Shown here in pieces: positions 22,583 through 35,630 of a stretch of 64,000 nt of DNA. Each line of letters starts with the position of its first letter. Position 1 is the first letter of the stretch. Both the position numbers and the translations under genes were made by a program. Source of the stretch: Plantago major (Eukaryota; Streptophyta; Magnoliopsida; Lamiales; Plantaginaceae); NCBI GenBank assembly GCA_026545765.1, contig JAIFAC010000008.1:643501-707500 (forward strand), in the 5' to 3' direction. Below the pieces are notes generated by a model. It was not told the DNA's origin. It did no database searches and saw nothing but the letters and a program-made list of their open reading frames with translations.

Positions 22583-25500
22583 TTGAAAAAGAGGGCTTAT
22601 CATGTCACATATTTAAACTATATTTTGGCATGACTTTCTTCAGTAAGAGTATCTTAATTATTACTAACCAACACTAAATATGGAAAGAAGAAGAAGAGGA
22701 ACTTTACCTAACACTAGAGTGTGCATTTATTTAAATTAGACAGAATCCATTATTGCTATCATGATCACACCTAGCGCTACCCTATCGTATCTATTTTGTA
22801 GATAAAGAATCCAATCCATACGTACAAAGTAGTCTAAAATGGATAAAATCTATACTTTCTAAATGATGAAATAACTTATTACAACCCTAAGTAGGCCTAC
22901 ATAAAGCACGGAAGTTCTGCAGCCCTTAAAAATAATACTCAGATACTTAAGCAAACCCTATATTTTATCTTATTTCAAATTCAGAAGAATATTGTGCTTT
23001 GACAACATTGACATTTATAGAACCACGCCTACCAGACAAAAGTAAACAACCACTGAAAAAAAACAGCGATTATATTACATTCTATCTAGTTAAGTACGGA
23101 TGTTATTATTCTTTGGTGAAATAAACAAATATTGCTTTACTATTAGCTAGCTTGCACTACTGGTTATACTAGATATAAGATAAAAGCTAATAATATGTAA
23201 CATGGGTATCATACTTTTTACGTTAAGTTTCTTTGTTGTAATTACTATGTAGTGTATTGTATCATATTCCCATTAGATTCGGTTTTCAATATACTTTAAT
23301 AGCCAGAGCTAGATCCTTTTCAAATTATATGCGATAGGGTTCTTCTGATGCTTCATAATATTCCAAGTGTGCATTAAATTAAGTTTTGGACGTAATTAAT
23401 AAGCCTTGAAGTAACTTATTATGAGTCTGTTTTAGTATACGTGTTTATTGCTGCATGCTTTTACTATTTATTAGAATGTGGTGTTGTGAAAAAGTAATTC
23501 TCTGCATGCAAGCTGTTTGTAGTAATAGGAATAAAACATCTATCTTCTTGAAATGGAGTATCAAAGCAAAAAAAAAAAGAGATCTCAAAATCAAGAGTAC
23601 TTAAATTTATATCTTTCAACAAGGAGGGTTCTAAAACAAAATAACAGGTATTCCTAACTAAAGCAAGAAGAAATAGCACTTAATATGAACTAAGTATAGT
23701 ATAGTGTCTACTACTGAAATACGGGATCAGGGTGTAAAAAAAATGCTCTTTGATTTATTATAAAACGAATATGATTTAATTTGGGAAATATCCCAGTTTC
23801 CTCTTTATAATTTTTGTCTCTTTTTTTTATAGAATGAAAAAACGTACTATGGCGGAAGGACCTTACTTAATTTGTAAAGATATGGCACTTTACTCCCTTT
23901 AAAGTATGCCTTAAAATCGGTGAATATCGAAGTTTCTACTCCTAATTTAACGTGTGTTGTTTGAATGAAACAAGATAAGGTGTTTGTGGAAATTGCCTAT
24001 ATTTATATAGTCTAAGGCTTAGGAAAAGAAATATACTGGAAAATAGAATTTTATTCTTACGTATAGCTCTGTGTTATGTGCTAGTAGGTAAAAGATGTGT
24101 GTCCCCAACCAAGTATATTAGAGAATATGTTGTATTCATATGAAAAAACAAAAGAACTATACTATACTATAAGGACTGGTTGGGTTGTCATTTGAAATAA
24201 TCCTTAGAGCCCTTAAGAAAGAATTATAAAGGGAAGGTTAAAATTATTAAAATTAAAATAGCGCTAGGATTTTAGTGAAAATATAGGAAGTAAGCATGGC
24301 TGTCTAGAATAAAATATGATTTGTACTCTGCTTGTTTTCTTCTCTAGATTAGAGCTAACTAGTAAAATTTACGTGATATGTCTTTATGCTGCAAACAAAC
24401 CTTCTAGAGAAGTGTCCCTTAATACAAAAAAAAAAGAGATAATATAATATACCTCTCCCTAAGTTACTTTAATTATGATATTATGATGTCGTTTATGGAA
24501 CCCCGCTTAAAAAGAGCTCTATTATAGTTTTCTATTTTATAGTAGGATCCCTCTATTTTATTAGATTTGGAAAAATAGTATTATACCCGCATTTAGCTTT
24601 ATAAAGAGTTCACTGGGAGTTACAACTAGTATATGTCCCTAGTAAAAACAACATATTATATACATGATGTTTCGTCATCTAAAAACTTAAAGTAAAAAAA
24701 ATAGAAGTTCTTCCCTTCTTTTCCGAGTACTCAATACACCCTCGACTTTCGTAAAGGAATAGACCTTATCTGCAAACGACAAATTATAAATAAAAAACAC
24801 AAAACAATCACCACGGGATATAAAGTCAACTAGTTATCAATTATCGCACTAAATGAGCAAAGATCGGACAATTTTTAAAGGCTTTATAATTACCAAGGAG
24901 ACTTTAGAGTAGTGTCGTCTTACTTAACTATGCTATAGAAATATAAGAGAGTAATCAATTTATAATATAAATAAAACACCACTTAGCTTAGAAACAAAAA
25001 GAGTGGGCTTGCTCTGAGTTGAACATAAAATAGGATACATTTGACTTGCTTTAAAGAACTACTGCATCTACTATTAAAATTTCTATTAAGTAACTACAAA
25101 AGCCCATAAACCTAGACTCTAGAAACTTATTACAAATAAAATCAAGTAGCGGGGACTTCTGTTATTTCACTAAACTCTTAGAAAAGATATGTAAACCTCT
25201 AACTCTTCTTAGCTTTTTACCACAATTTCCAATTTACCATAACAAGCATAAAGACTGTATTGCAGTAAATTAAGTGTTCTCCTTCTCGCATTTATTTCCT
25301 CAGTACCTTATATATAAAAATAGAAAAGATATAAAAGAAATATAACTTTCTCATTCGTATAGTGACGGCTCTAAGTAAGTTAAGTAAGAATATAAAAAAC
25401 TGCTTGGCTAAAAATAGTTCCTTTCTTTGTGAGTTACGTAAAAGAGAATTAACACGTGCCTAAGAAATCTTATCTAATAAATAGCAATGATTATAAGCTG

Positions 25501-25715
25501 TAAAAGACACTCTTTAATTTCCTAAATATAATCCTACTTGTGGTATTACTTCTTTCTAAGCGTCTTCTCATTTCACGTAAATAACAAGCTATAATTAAGT
25601 CCCCTCGCTTATTAAATTAAATAAGTACTTTCATTTCATCTTATGTGTGTGCCACCAAAACTGGGCGGATTCTTCTATCTTCATTTACCATCTTCACAGA
25701 AATAGATTCATTCTA

Positions 25716-25740
25716 CTAGAAATTTTAAGAGAATTTCTAG
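25716..25740. repeat. inverted repeat, 9-bp stem and 7-nt loop
   Basis: CTAGAAATT and AATTTCTAG pair perfectly around the loop TTAAGAG. A stable small hairpin for this composition; no T-run follows, so it is not called a terminator. Confidence 0.75.
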
Positions 25741-26053
25741 ACATACTTCTATACTTTAATTTAAGTAACAAGTAACCAACAAGTAATGTATCTTTCTAAT
25801 CACTTACTGACAATAAGGGGGCAGCTCATATAAGATTTTTTAAGACAACTGTGACAGAGAAACTCCGCTCATATAAACTTTGATGTTGGTGCTTTCCGGT
25901 ATTTATTTATGTGCATAAGGATACTAATACAATAGAATCTCCTTTCTTAGATAGTTCGTTATGTTATAATGGTTAACTAAGGGTGTTTAATGTGGTCCTT
26001 TTTTTTTTAGAGTTGCGTAGTAATTAAATATAGTTGCAGTTACAGGTATTTAA

Positions 26054-26469
26054 TATACCTTGAGAAAAAAGAGGACTTATCTTAGTCCTCGTCGCATCCA
26101 AAAGATTCCAGTGAAGTTTTCTTTCTACAATCCAGATCTAACAAGGAAAGAAAGTTAATTACGTGGCAAGGATCCTATTTTCCTGTTGCTGATATGAAAT
26201 AACAACAGGGTAAAGAAATGCACTCTTACCCAAGTATATAAAAAATATTGTTGAGCAGTACACAGGGTAGTTCACATACACTATAGTCGTATCATATGAT
26301 ATGAGGAAGTGTCCTGGAACCTGGATGATGGAGAGAACATTCCATATTAAGAGTCACAAAGTTACAACAATTGAAAGATCGTATTGAATTTTCAGTAAGT
26401 AATAAAGAAAAAGAAGAGAAAAACAAGGTTATAGTGACCAAATCTGACTTAATAAAATGCGGAGAGTAA
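26054..26469 (+). other. stop-poor island, three overlapping or adjacent open runs (not called as genes)
   Basis: Three plus-strand runs lie close together in different frames: 26054-26158 (contains KKRTYLSPRR, ends TRKES), 26086-26202 (begins SSSHPKDSS, ends PVADMK) and 26329-26469 (begins WREHSILRV, ends LIKCGE). All have a charged, gene-like composition and all end at TAA. None begins at a convincing start codon and I recognise none. The first two overlap in different frames, so at least one must be spurious. A decayed gene with frameshifts, small exons, or simple TpA scarcity would each explain it. Confidence 0.15.
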
Positions 26470-27667
26470 ACGATAGTACCCTTTCACTGTGCTAGTTTTC
26501 AAAAAAATGAGGTAAAGTTTTTTCATAACAGATTTCTAGTTGTGCACTATAAATATATAAACTATAAGTGAAAAGTGAATGAACATGATATGCCTCACGC
26601 AAGTTATTAATTTGCTCACAACTCAACATTTGACACAAGATGTATAAATAAAGATAGGTTCTTTTACTTTATTTAATATAAAAAGTTCAAGTCTTTCAGG
26701 GTTAGTTATACAGTTAAATAAGCAAAATACAAGATATGGGAATTATAGGCTAAGGCTATAACAAGAAATTAGAAAATTATAGTTGTTCTACTAGCACACT
26801 ACTTAGTTGGTAGGAAGTTATAGAAAAAGTACTCATTGTCCCTGCATGCAAAGGCATCCTCTCTTATAGTTTAAATAGGGATATGGATATAAAAGGGAAG
26901 AGAATTGTTTCATAATATTCTGACTGGTGTAGAGGGTAATCCCTTACTGTATGGAAAATGTGGTACAGAAAGTGTACTCTCCGCTTTTATTTAAGTTCAT
27001 AATAGAGTCTAAGCTAGAACCTAAGAGAATTTCAAAATACCTTTTCATATCAACTTTTTCTTCTAAGTTTATCCACATATGGGTTGGTTGGAATCAGTGT
27101 ACCATATTAATAAGCATTTCCTTTTCCTTCTATTGTCACGCCTGCTTCTCAAAAGTAAGATTTGAAACTGGGTTCCTCTTTGTCAATGTTTTCAGAATAT
27201 TTCATAAAATAAAAGTAACTGTTATTTGTCGTATTTCCTTTGTGCCTTAAGCTAATCCTGTGGCATATCTTCCTTTAGTTATGTCTGGGATAATGGATTG
27301 AAAATACTGGAAAATTAATTCCCTTCCTGTGGAGTATATAAACTATTTTCAACCGCCGCACTAATAGAAAATACCTCAGATAGAATTCCATCCCTTCAAC
27401 TAAAAAGTCTAGAAGAAAAGAAGCCCACGACTGATTATCATCTTACCAATTACTTGCCCAGATGACTTTTCCAATCCAAGTATAGATACTCAAATCAAAC
27501 ATAGAGGAAATAACACAGGATCATATTAGGACTAGAATTTATTCATGAAAGTCCATATTATCTATATCTTGCGCTTGAAGAAATATGATATAAGGAAGCA
27601 TCTGTTAGTACTAATAGGTTGACTGACACACCAACTGCTTTTGTTTTAGGATCCAAGGTGCATTTAT

Positions 27668-27693
27668 TTTATTATTATTATATTATTATATTA
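27668..27693 (+). repeat. TTA/ATT-rich simple repeat
   Basis: Imperfect run of TTA and TTATA units directly before a 13-bp duplication. Confidence 0.8.
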
Positions 27694-27719
27694 TAGACTG
27701 ATATTCTAGACTGATATTA
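27694..27719 (+). repeat. 13-bp tandem duplication, one mismatch
   Basis: TAGACTGATATTC is followed by TAGACTGATATTA; the units differ only in the last base. Confidence 0.85.
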
Positions 27720-28720
27720 ATTAAGAAGTAGGATTCTATGCCTTCACCCACTGACAAACGTTTGCTAGTTAGGAAGATTAAACAACAAATAACATATAAT
27801 TCTAATTGGACAAGAAAAACATGGGTAAGATACAACCTTGAAGCTAGATACTTATTGCGACAGTAAATAAACATAAGAAAAAGAAAGATCTTTAATGGAC
27901 AGAAAGAACCCTACTACACATATTTCTAAGTACGGGATTATCACCTTTTGCTGGTAGATACATAATATAGAAACTTTTATTCCCATCTTTCACACTTTGA
28001 CATTCAACTCGCAGTTATGACTTAAGTTAAGATTCTTTGTTATACCAGATTCTGTTTCCTTCATAGTATCTACGGTGTCTTGGACGAATTTATCCTCCGA
28101 CTGCTACTCACATTTATCAAAATCTTGCTGTACCTTCCTTTATTGTATTACCTAATTGAATTGAAACGAAGCAACCATAATTTTTCATTTATATAATAGA
28201 CAAAATTCTCGACTAAGTCATGATGTCAGGATGCTTGTTATTTAGTATAAGGTTCTTTTTTGAATGAATGCACTTGGCAGAGAAAGAAGACCTATAGAGA
28301 CCTATATAATAGAAAGGTCGCAGGATACTCAGAATCAATATAACCGGATAATTAATAATTAAAGCACCGACCGCATTAAGGGAACTTCTGATGGTTGTGT
28401 AGAAAGAAATCTAGACCTATATTATAAAGAAATGAAGAATAAGAAAAAGCAGTTAAGAACTCCGCACGCAGGTATCACAGTTATCCGTTGAGAACAAGTC
28501 TTGGAAAAAGAACCCCTTTATTTTTATATACGTATACGGGGTTAGTCGGATTTTATAATAGGTCTAAGCTAAAAAGAAATGTGCGAGGAACTTAGAAGAT
28601 TTACATTGCATTACAAGAAGGAAAAGGGCCTGCGATTACCAGAATTGTCTATATAATTCTTATCTTAAGTTACCCTGCTGAGTTTAGTTTTTTCAATTCT
28701 TACTACATTTCTTACTATAT

Positions 28721-31300
28721 TTGGATTTGGCTAGTATATCCATTTGCTTTATGATCAACGACTTTTCTCCTTTTTTGCCTAAGAAATATCCTACACTATA
28801 TGAACTGCCAATCAATAGTCCGAACCTTGTAGTAATAAATATGGAAAAGAAAACATACTCCTCTAGAAATAATTACAGACGACAGGGATACATAAGCGAT
28901 TCTTTATTATCCTGGCATGTACTGTAGATAGAAATCACGGGAAAAAAGGTAGTCCAATATTGGGTTTAGTGTTGTATTAAGTCTAAAATCTATTTTTTCA
29001 TGAAGATGTCTTTGGATCCTTTATTCTATTTCTATATTTGTTGGCTTGTATCGTTTTCAATACGCTTCAGAAAGGCAAACAAAAGCCAATAATTAAACAC
29101 GTCCCTCTTATCTTAGATGATGGAGAATTACTTCTGAGTTCTTTTCCTTAACAAAAAAAAAGGAGACTGAGCTCGAGGTTGAACTATTGTATGTCATGAT
29201 TTTACTTCCTTTATTTATTGAATGAATTGAATTTTTCCTTTATAGTGGAGAGTGACTTTATTGGATTCACAAACTGTAGTACATTGTTTACTTTTTTTTA
29301 CTTACTGCGTTATATCCTACACGAAAGAGCAGCACAGACAGAAGTTGAAATAGAGAGATACAACTTTACAGGATAAAATCGACTTAGAATAAAAGGCGGG
29401 AAAAAACACTACAATCGTGAGCAATCGAAGCAACTGCAAGAAAAAAAATAAGGGCAGGCTATAATGATAGGAAAGAAAGGAGATGAAGATTTTATGATAA
29501 ATTCAAAAAGTGGTATTCTACTTCCACAGTCAGTGTTTAGCAGTAATAATCTTAGATTCAATTCTTTACGTGGAACCCAATACTAAGAAAGATACTAAGT
29601 CAGAAAAAGGAGCATAATTTATATCTCGACGTTACATTACCAAAAAACAGGTCAATCTTAACCAACGGGTCATGTATAAGAACCCAAGTAACCTAAGTAA
29701 ATAGCGTAAGATCTTTCTCTTTGTAATTAAGTTGATCGGAAAAAAGTCCTTGGTCTTAGCACAGTAAATATAAATAATAGAAAAGTTAGATACATGACTG
29801 AGAGTTTGCAATGTGAAGAAATAAGGATTTAGCCCACAACACTTACTTACTTAGAGTCATCCTTCGCGCAGTAACATATCGTAATATATATATAAATGCT
29901 ACTATTGTTACTAGATAAAGCTACTAGTATAATATAAAAAATCTTACTTTAACATTTCACTCCATTAAGGTTTCTCTCATGCCTAAGAAGAGACGAAGCA
30001 AATTTCTCTTTGCACAGAGCGTTGAAAATAAGGAACGTCCGATCAACGAGAAGTCTATTAATTGTACTACATTAATTATACTTAATTTACTCTTAGATGA
30101 GCATTGGCAATGTATCTGGATCAATCTTTTGTTAGCTATTTAGTTGTTTCATGCCTTTAATTAACTAGATATAGAACTAAAGAGTGCCTGTGCCGTCATT
30201 TAGGCGGCGTGACTCTGCTCTGATGTTTGGAATAATATTGGTTCTATTCTCATTCTCGGAAGGTAAAATATTTTGATTTCATAGAAAAAAGATAACGTAA
30301 GGGCTTTTTATAACTAAATGGAACGAGAAATTTAGACTCTCACAGATATATTCCTTGATAATTAAGAAGAAGAGGTAGTATAATAACGCGTGTTCTATAT
30401 TGTTGTGTATCTTTTTAATATTTGCATAGTAGTCCTGAAAGAAGATATCACTCCTTGGAAAGACTCTAAAAAGCCACCGTCTGCTAATTTACTTGTAATT
30501 TATCCAACAACGACAATGGATAACCTTACTTGGTATATTACCCTATACTCGTTATTCATAGGGTTGCACTACACAAAAAAACAAAGAGGATTGGTGAACT
30601 TTTGATAATGACATTTAAAAGGTATGGGTATACTAGGAGGCACTTACTAAAAACATTAGAACGTGTAAGAAAGGAAAAGGTGATGCTGTAAGAACTCCAT
30701 CAAGTTAAACCCCTGATAATAAAGAGTGCAGAACTTTTTTTAGGAATAGACAAGGATCCGAGAATTAAATTAGGCTCTTCCAAAATAAAATACGAAGGTA
30801 ATCTATCATAATATAAACTTGTAATGTACTAATAACAAGAGTTTTAAGTCTTGCACATGTATGCTATTTTAATTCTTATGGCGTGAAGTAATAAATAAAA
30901 GAGGAAGAGTTTCGTCCATGTCTCTTCTGTGCCTTTGAGTTTTTGAATAATTTCTAAATGAGCACATACAACTAAACTTGAATAAGGTCCTGTTCTTTTT
31001 CTCTTCTTTTTTTTTTTTGTTCTTCAATGTACTAAGCAAGTTGTATATCTCATAATGTAGTCATTGCTGTCTATTTTCTATGGTCGAATGGTAATGAAAT
31101 TCTAACTGACCGCTTTTACTTAGGGTAGGTTCATTCTCTTTTATCCATCCAATCACAAATCCAACCGTACCCCAAGGTTCTATATCTTTTCCTAATCTGC
31201 TATGATTAAGAATTTATCCCATGAAAAGCTCACAACATTCAAGTATAGTTAGATTTGCCTTAAAACTTCTCATGTAAGATCAAGTCTTGTTATAGAAAGA
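28721..31300. other. non-coding AT-rich segment
   Basis: No gene is supported. The frames at 28721-28927 and 30390-30605 are short and unrecognised. The T12 run at 31007-31018 is the only marked tract. A slightly G/C-richer patch around 30185-30235 (including GGCGGCGTGACTC) is too short to interpret. Confidence 0.55.
31007..31018 (+). repeat. T12 homopolymer
   Basis: Twelve consecutive T. Taken alone it is not evidence of a reversed poly-A tail; no target-site duplication was seen. Confidence 0.9.
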
Positions 31301-33276
31301 AGAAACTAGGTGGAAATAATAGAAAGTTAAGGGTTGTTAAGTGTATTTCATAAGCTAGGCCAAGTCAAAATATAGGAAAAAGGATAGAGTTAGTTGTGGA
31401 AGGATCTTATAAGGAGAGGTATAAAACATAAGTGAAGTTAACTTGGAATAATAAGTGTTATAGGCAATGTACAAATAATAGAAAGTAGATACTCATACCC
31501 AAGTAGTATAGACTGCATACTAAGAGAACCTTACTCCCCAAATAGAATTACTAGGCATATACCATAAATTCTATAGCTACTAGACACTACACAAGTTAAA
31601 TTTTATATAGGCGTTTAAATCTTCTATGATTACTATATACTAAAAGATTCATAGGGCATTTCACGGTGTTAGCTTATTATTGTTACCTAGCTATAGTAGA
31701 CATATATTCTTTAACTTCTAGATTCTACTCTTTTCTCTCTATAGAACTTACCCTTATAGGCTACGATCTTATGCATGGGGGAATACTTGACACATTGTAG
31801 TAATTGGTTTATACTAAAAATAAAAATATAGGGTGGAGAAATGAGAAAGTCCTTAAGGGTATATTTGGGTAAGAACTGCTCGTAGCTTACAATAAGAAAG
31901 AAGAGTATAAGAGGTATTTGAACTAGAAGACTTAACATTGGCATTACTTTGAACTTATAATGGGTAGATCCTAGTATACTTCTTAAGAGTTAATTAAATA
32001 TTCCTAACAACGTTTTATAGGTGCTGTAACATAAGACATAGGGGGTACTACTAAATACAAATACATTGGTTAACACAATTAATGAGCTACTATTAATATA
32101 TTTACTAAAAGAGAATGATTAGGATATAGAGTATAAAAATTCCAAGTGATAAGAGTCATCTACCCAAGGAAAGAAGATAGTGTTTAACCCTAAATTAAAA
32201 TATTTTGCATGCAATTATGTAGGTAGTTATTTTTACTTGAGTCTCTCCCAGGATTTCTTTATAATATAGGTACGTTTCTAATACTAATAATGGGTATGCT
32301 TGTAAGGACAGAGTTTGTCCTATCCACTATGTATTAAGAACCTTCTTATCCTATAGTGAGTCTTCTTTAATGTTTGATCCAGTATCCCTAGTTTTTTTCT
32401 ACTTATATTCTATTATGTTATGTTTCCTTTAAGAATTAATCCTCTTTACCTTTATATGCTAGACACTATACGTTACGTAGTTATAATGACACGTCTTTAC
32501 TTAATTAATATTTGGTTTAAGATGTTACCCTGGCTATACTTGATTAGGAGAAAGTAATAAAGAGTTATGAAAATTATAAAATAGAGTACCTTTAACTTAA
32601 GAATTGGGGAGGTTGGTTAGAAAATAACAATCATGAACTAGGCAGAACACTAAGTGATGGTATACATGTGTTTTTGGTTAATTACTTAGTAAGCATATTC
32701 TTAGACCATAATAACCCTTTGAAGAGCAGAGTAAAGCATTTATTGTTGTATCCTTACCATAATTCTAGTAATGTATACCTACAACGTGAACTAAGAGAAG
32801 AGCCTTGCCTACCCAATATACATTTTATAGAGAATAACCCTTCCATAGCTAACATAACTTTTCACTGGTCCTTATATAACATTTACTTAGTACATCACAC
32901 ACTTTTATATTAATTTAGATAGATTATTAATTAGATAGAGATTACTATGAAACAACGTTACTGTCTGGGTATTTATTATGATTTCGCAGACTCATACACA
33001 CTCTTATCCTCTTCTAGAAATACTACACAATAACCTATAAAATAAAATATAAGATTCCATGTTCATAAATTAAATTAAGACAAGAGGGTATACTTTAATA
33101 GTTGTTAGGCAATACACTGTATTTGGTATAAGTTCATCATTTGTTCTTTCTACCTCGTGTTAGGTTTAATAAGCATATAGAGTAATAGTACTTGAAAATT
33201 CATTTATAGAATAGAATGTAGTTTAAATAAATAATAAGCAAGGCATAGTAACATTGGTGTTGGTGGTTAAGGTAAT

Positions 33277-33292
33277 TAAGTAAGTAAGTAAG
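33277..33292 (+). repeat. (TAAG)4 microsatellite
   Basis: Four exact TAAG units. Confidence 0.9.
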
Positions 33293-34051
33293 GTAGTTAA
33301 ATTCAAATATAAAAAATATGTAAGTAGTAACTATAACACATCCTAAAATATAGCAAAGTAGCCATTACCAAAGAGAGCAGTCAACCCTAGTTTATAAAAA
33401 GATAGTCATGGGAAATATCACTGAGAAGAGTAACACCATTTTAAATTGAGTATAATCCTGTCTTAGAAGAATAGATAAGAAAAATAGTTATTGCCCTTTT
33501 ACTAGTTGAGAGTATTATATAGAAAAAAATAATTAAGAAATGGTATCACTAAGTATGTATATAAATAAGAATTTACCTTGTATACTGTTAAAGAAATTTA
33601 AGGGTTGTTCTTCTAATTTATATGTAGTGTAGTTATAGTAGTGTACGTGCTCTGGGAATAATAGATCTCTTAGGATTAATGTACTCGCCTAAGGTTATCA
33701 ATCATGTTTGATGGTCATATATAATTGTTGATAGTAAAGAGCTTGGTTGTAGAATACTTTAAAAGTAATGTATGGGATCTCGAAGGGGAAGAAAATAGTA
33801 TAATTAAGGTCTAAGTCTAATCATCATAACTATAAGTAAAAGTTGATCGAGTTGATCCAAATACATATCGGCCTATAACCTATAATCGTTCTTTTTCTCC
33901 CTTTCTTCTAGTTTTTTACTACCACCCTTTGATTATTAGAATTAGACATCGGTTCTCTCTTCTATTTTATTCTATAGATTAGAGTTAAAAGCATAAATAA
34001 CGAGTAATTTGTATTCTTTTTCACTATCCACATACATGTAAGATTAACAAC

Positions 34052-34087
34052 CATCCTTATCATCCTTATCATTCTTATCATTCTTTT
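34052..34087 (+). repeat. 9-bp repeat, about four copies
   Basis: CATCCTTAT occurs twice exactly (34052-34069), then CATTCTTAT, then CATTCTTTT. The third and fourth copies carry C-to-T and A-to-T changes, so this is a small decaying minisatellite. Confidence 0.9.
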
Positions 34088-35593
34088 GGAAATAAAACTA
34101 TGAATGAGGATAACAACTTTGATCTCTTAGATGGGCCTTTTTGTCCAGTGTTTCATATACCCTTAATTATTACTTTATGTTATGTTTCTGCACATGGTAT
34201 CCTGTTGAATCTCTTTTACGCTTTGAGATAATAAATAAATAAATACTTTGATATAGTATATATTATATATATCTTTTAGTCTTTTCTTGGCATGTCTTCA
34301 CTTTGTATCTTATCCACTGTTTAGATTGAAAGTTTCAAAATAAGCCTTTTCTAGCATAAGGGAAGAAATACAACAAATATTCCATGTATTTCATTCATTA
34401 TTAAGTGTGTGTACTAAGATATAAAAAATGTACGGATAAATCCTGCTTTAGCTGCTTAAGTTATTGGGTATATAGCTATATCTTTGTATGTATATGTCTT
34501 TCACTCTTAAGAAACATCTTTATGAAACATCTATTTATTAGGTTCTTCTCTACTCTTTCTAAGACAACATTGTGTTCTATTCGTTGGTTATAATAGACAT
34601 TGTACTAATGTAATTGTATACTACCCAAGCAATGTTTACTATTTTGTATTTAAATAAATTTATTAAGGGATATAGAATAAGTTTCTAAGACTCATGTATT
34701 TAAAATACTAGGTGTTCTTGCTTATACATAATACACTATACATCTACAACATAAGGTACATATACTAAATGCCTTACATATAACGTAATAAGAGCCTCTT
34801 TACTTTTAGTTCCTATACCTGCCATGACAACATATAATGAAGTATGCCCTACAATGTACACTCCTAACTTTTTTTTATTAATACTAAGACAAGACTATAC
34901 ACTTACTAACAAGAGAACCTTTGTGTTTGGGATTGTACTAAGTTACTATAGAAGCACTAGTATAACTCTATCTAAATATTTAAATGAATCCAGTATAAAT
35001 GAATATAATAAATGTTGTAAGTTACTTAAGTTGTTATATGCCTGTGATTGTTTACTCTTTACTAAAAACTACATGTTAAGATATGTCAAATTCTAATAAT
35101 AATAATATTTTTGTATAATATATGGATCCGCTTCAACTTATGTTAATTAATTTACTAAATAAACCTTCCTACTTGTATATATACTCCTATAATATCCTTA
35201 CTTGCTAACTTATTGCATACTGAAATAGTTCTATCCTATTTTGTTTAAGGCACGGATATATAAGATTTTACCTGTACACGCCAATACTATTATAATTACT
35301 AAGGGACTTCTCCTTTTGGTTTATATCTCTTGCACTATATAGGACATGCTATTATTGTATCATTCACAAATAAGTCTAAGTATAAAGTAATAGGAATCAT
35401 AATTAAGGAATAAGGGAAATATAAGTACATCTCTATTAAACGTATTAAATGCTAAAGACTCTCTACTATGCCTTCTATATTGTGTGCTATAATATGTTAT
35501 ACTTTAACAAAATACTTAACCTCCGCCCCTTTTGTTGTAAGAGGTATCTTCTATATGTTTTATCTTGGGCTTATATAACTACAATAACTCTAC

Positions 35594-35628
<35 letters not shown>

Positions 35629-35630
35629 AA
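35594..35630. repeat. compound (TA)n tract
   Basis: A (TA)10 run, an interrupting TT, and a further (TA)7 run. It is the longest alternating tract in the window. Confidence 0.95.

Larger units (their letters stand above)
22551..26049. other. non-coding AT-rich segment
   Basis: I see no gene, RNA or mobile-element signature. The one frame of any length (23464-23679, minus) has an ordinary AT-rich composition. An A11 run at 23568-23578 is followed by GAGATC. The duplication at 22559 and the hairpin at 25716 are the only ordered structures noted. Confidence 0.55.
26050..28720. other. mixed segment with stop-poor islands
   Basis: TpA is less frequent than in the neighbouring segments, so TAA and TAG are rarer and several frames stay open for 35-99 codons. 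The longest is 26951-27250 (plus, 99 codons), rich in Phe, Ile, Ser and Lys, and unrecognised. More than one frame of the same DNA looks open, which argues that composition, not coding constraint, is responsible. The separate stop-poor island at 26054-26469 is listed on its own. Confidence 0.5.

Noticed and set aside
25716..25740. Hairpin considered as an intrinsic terminator
   Set aside because: The stem is AT-rich, there is no T-run downstream and no gene upstream.
26951..27250. 99-codon open frame with Cys, His and Trp residues
   Set aside because: No family recognised; the surrounding DNA is stop-poor in several frames, so length alone is weak evidence.
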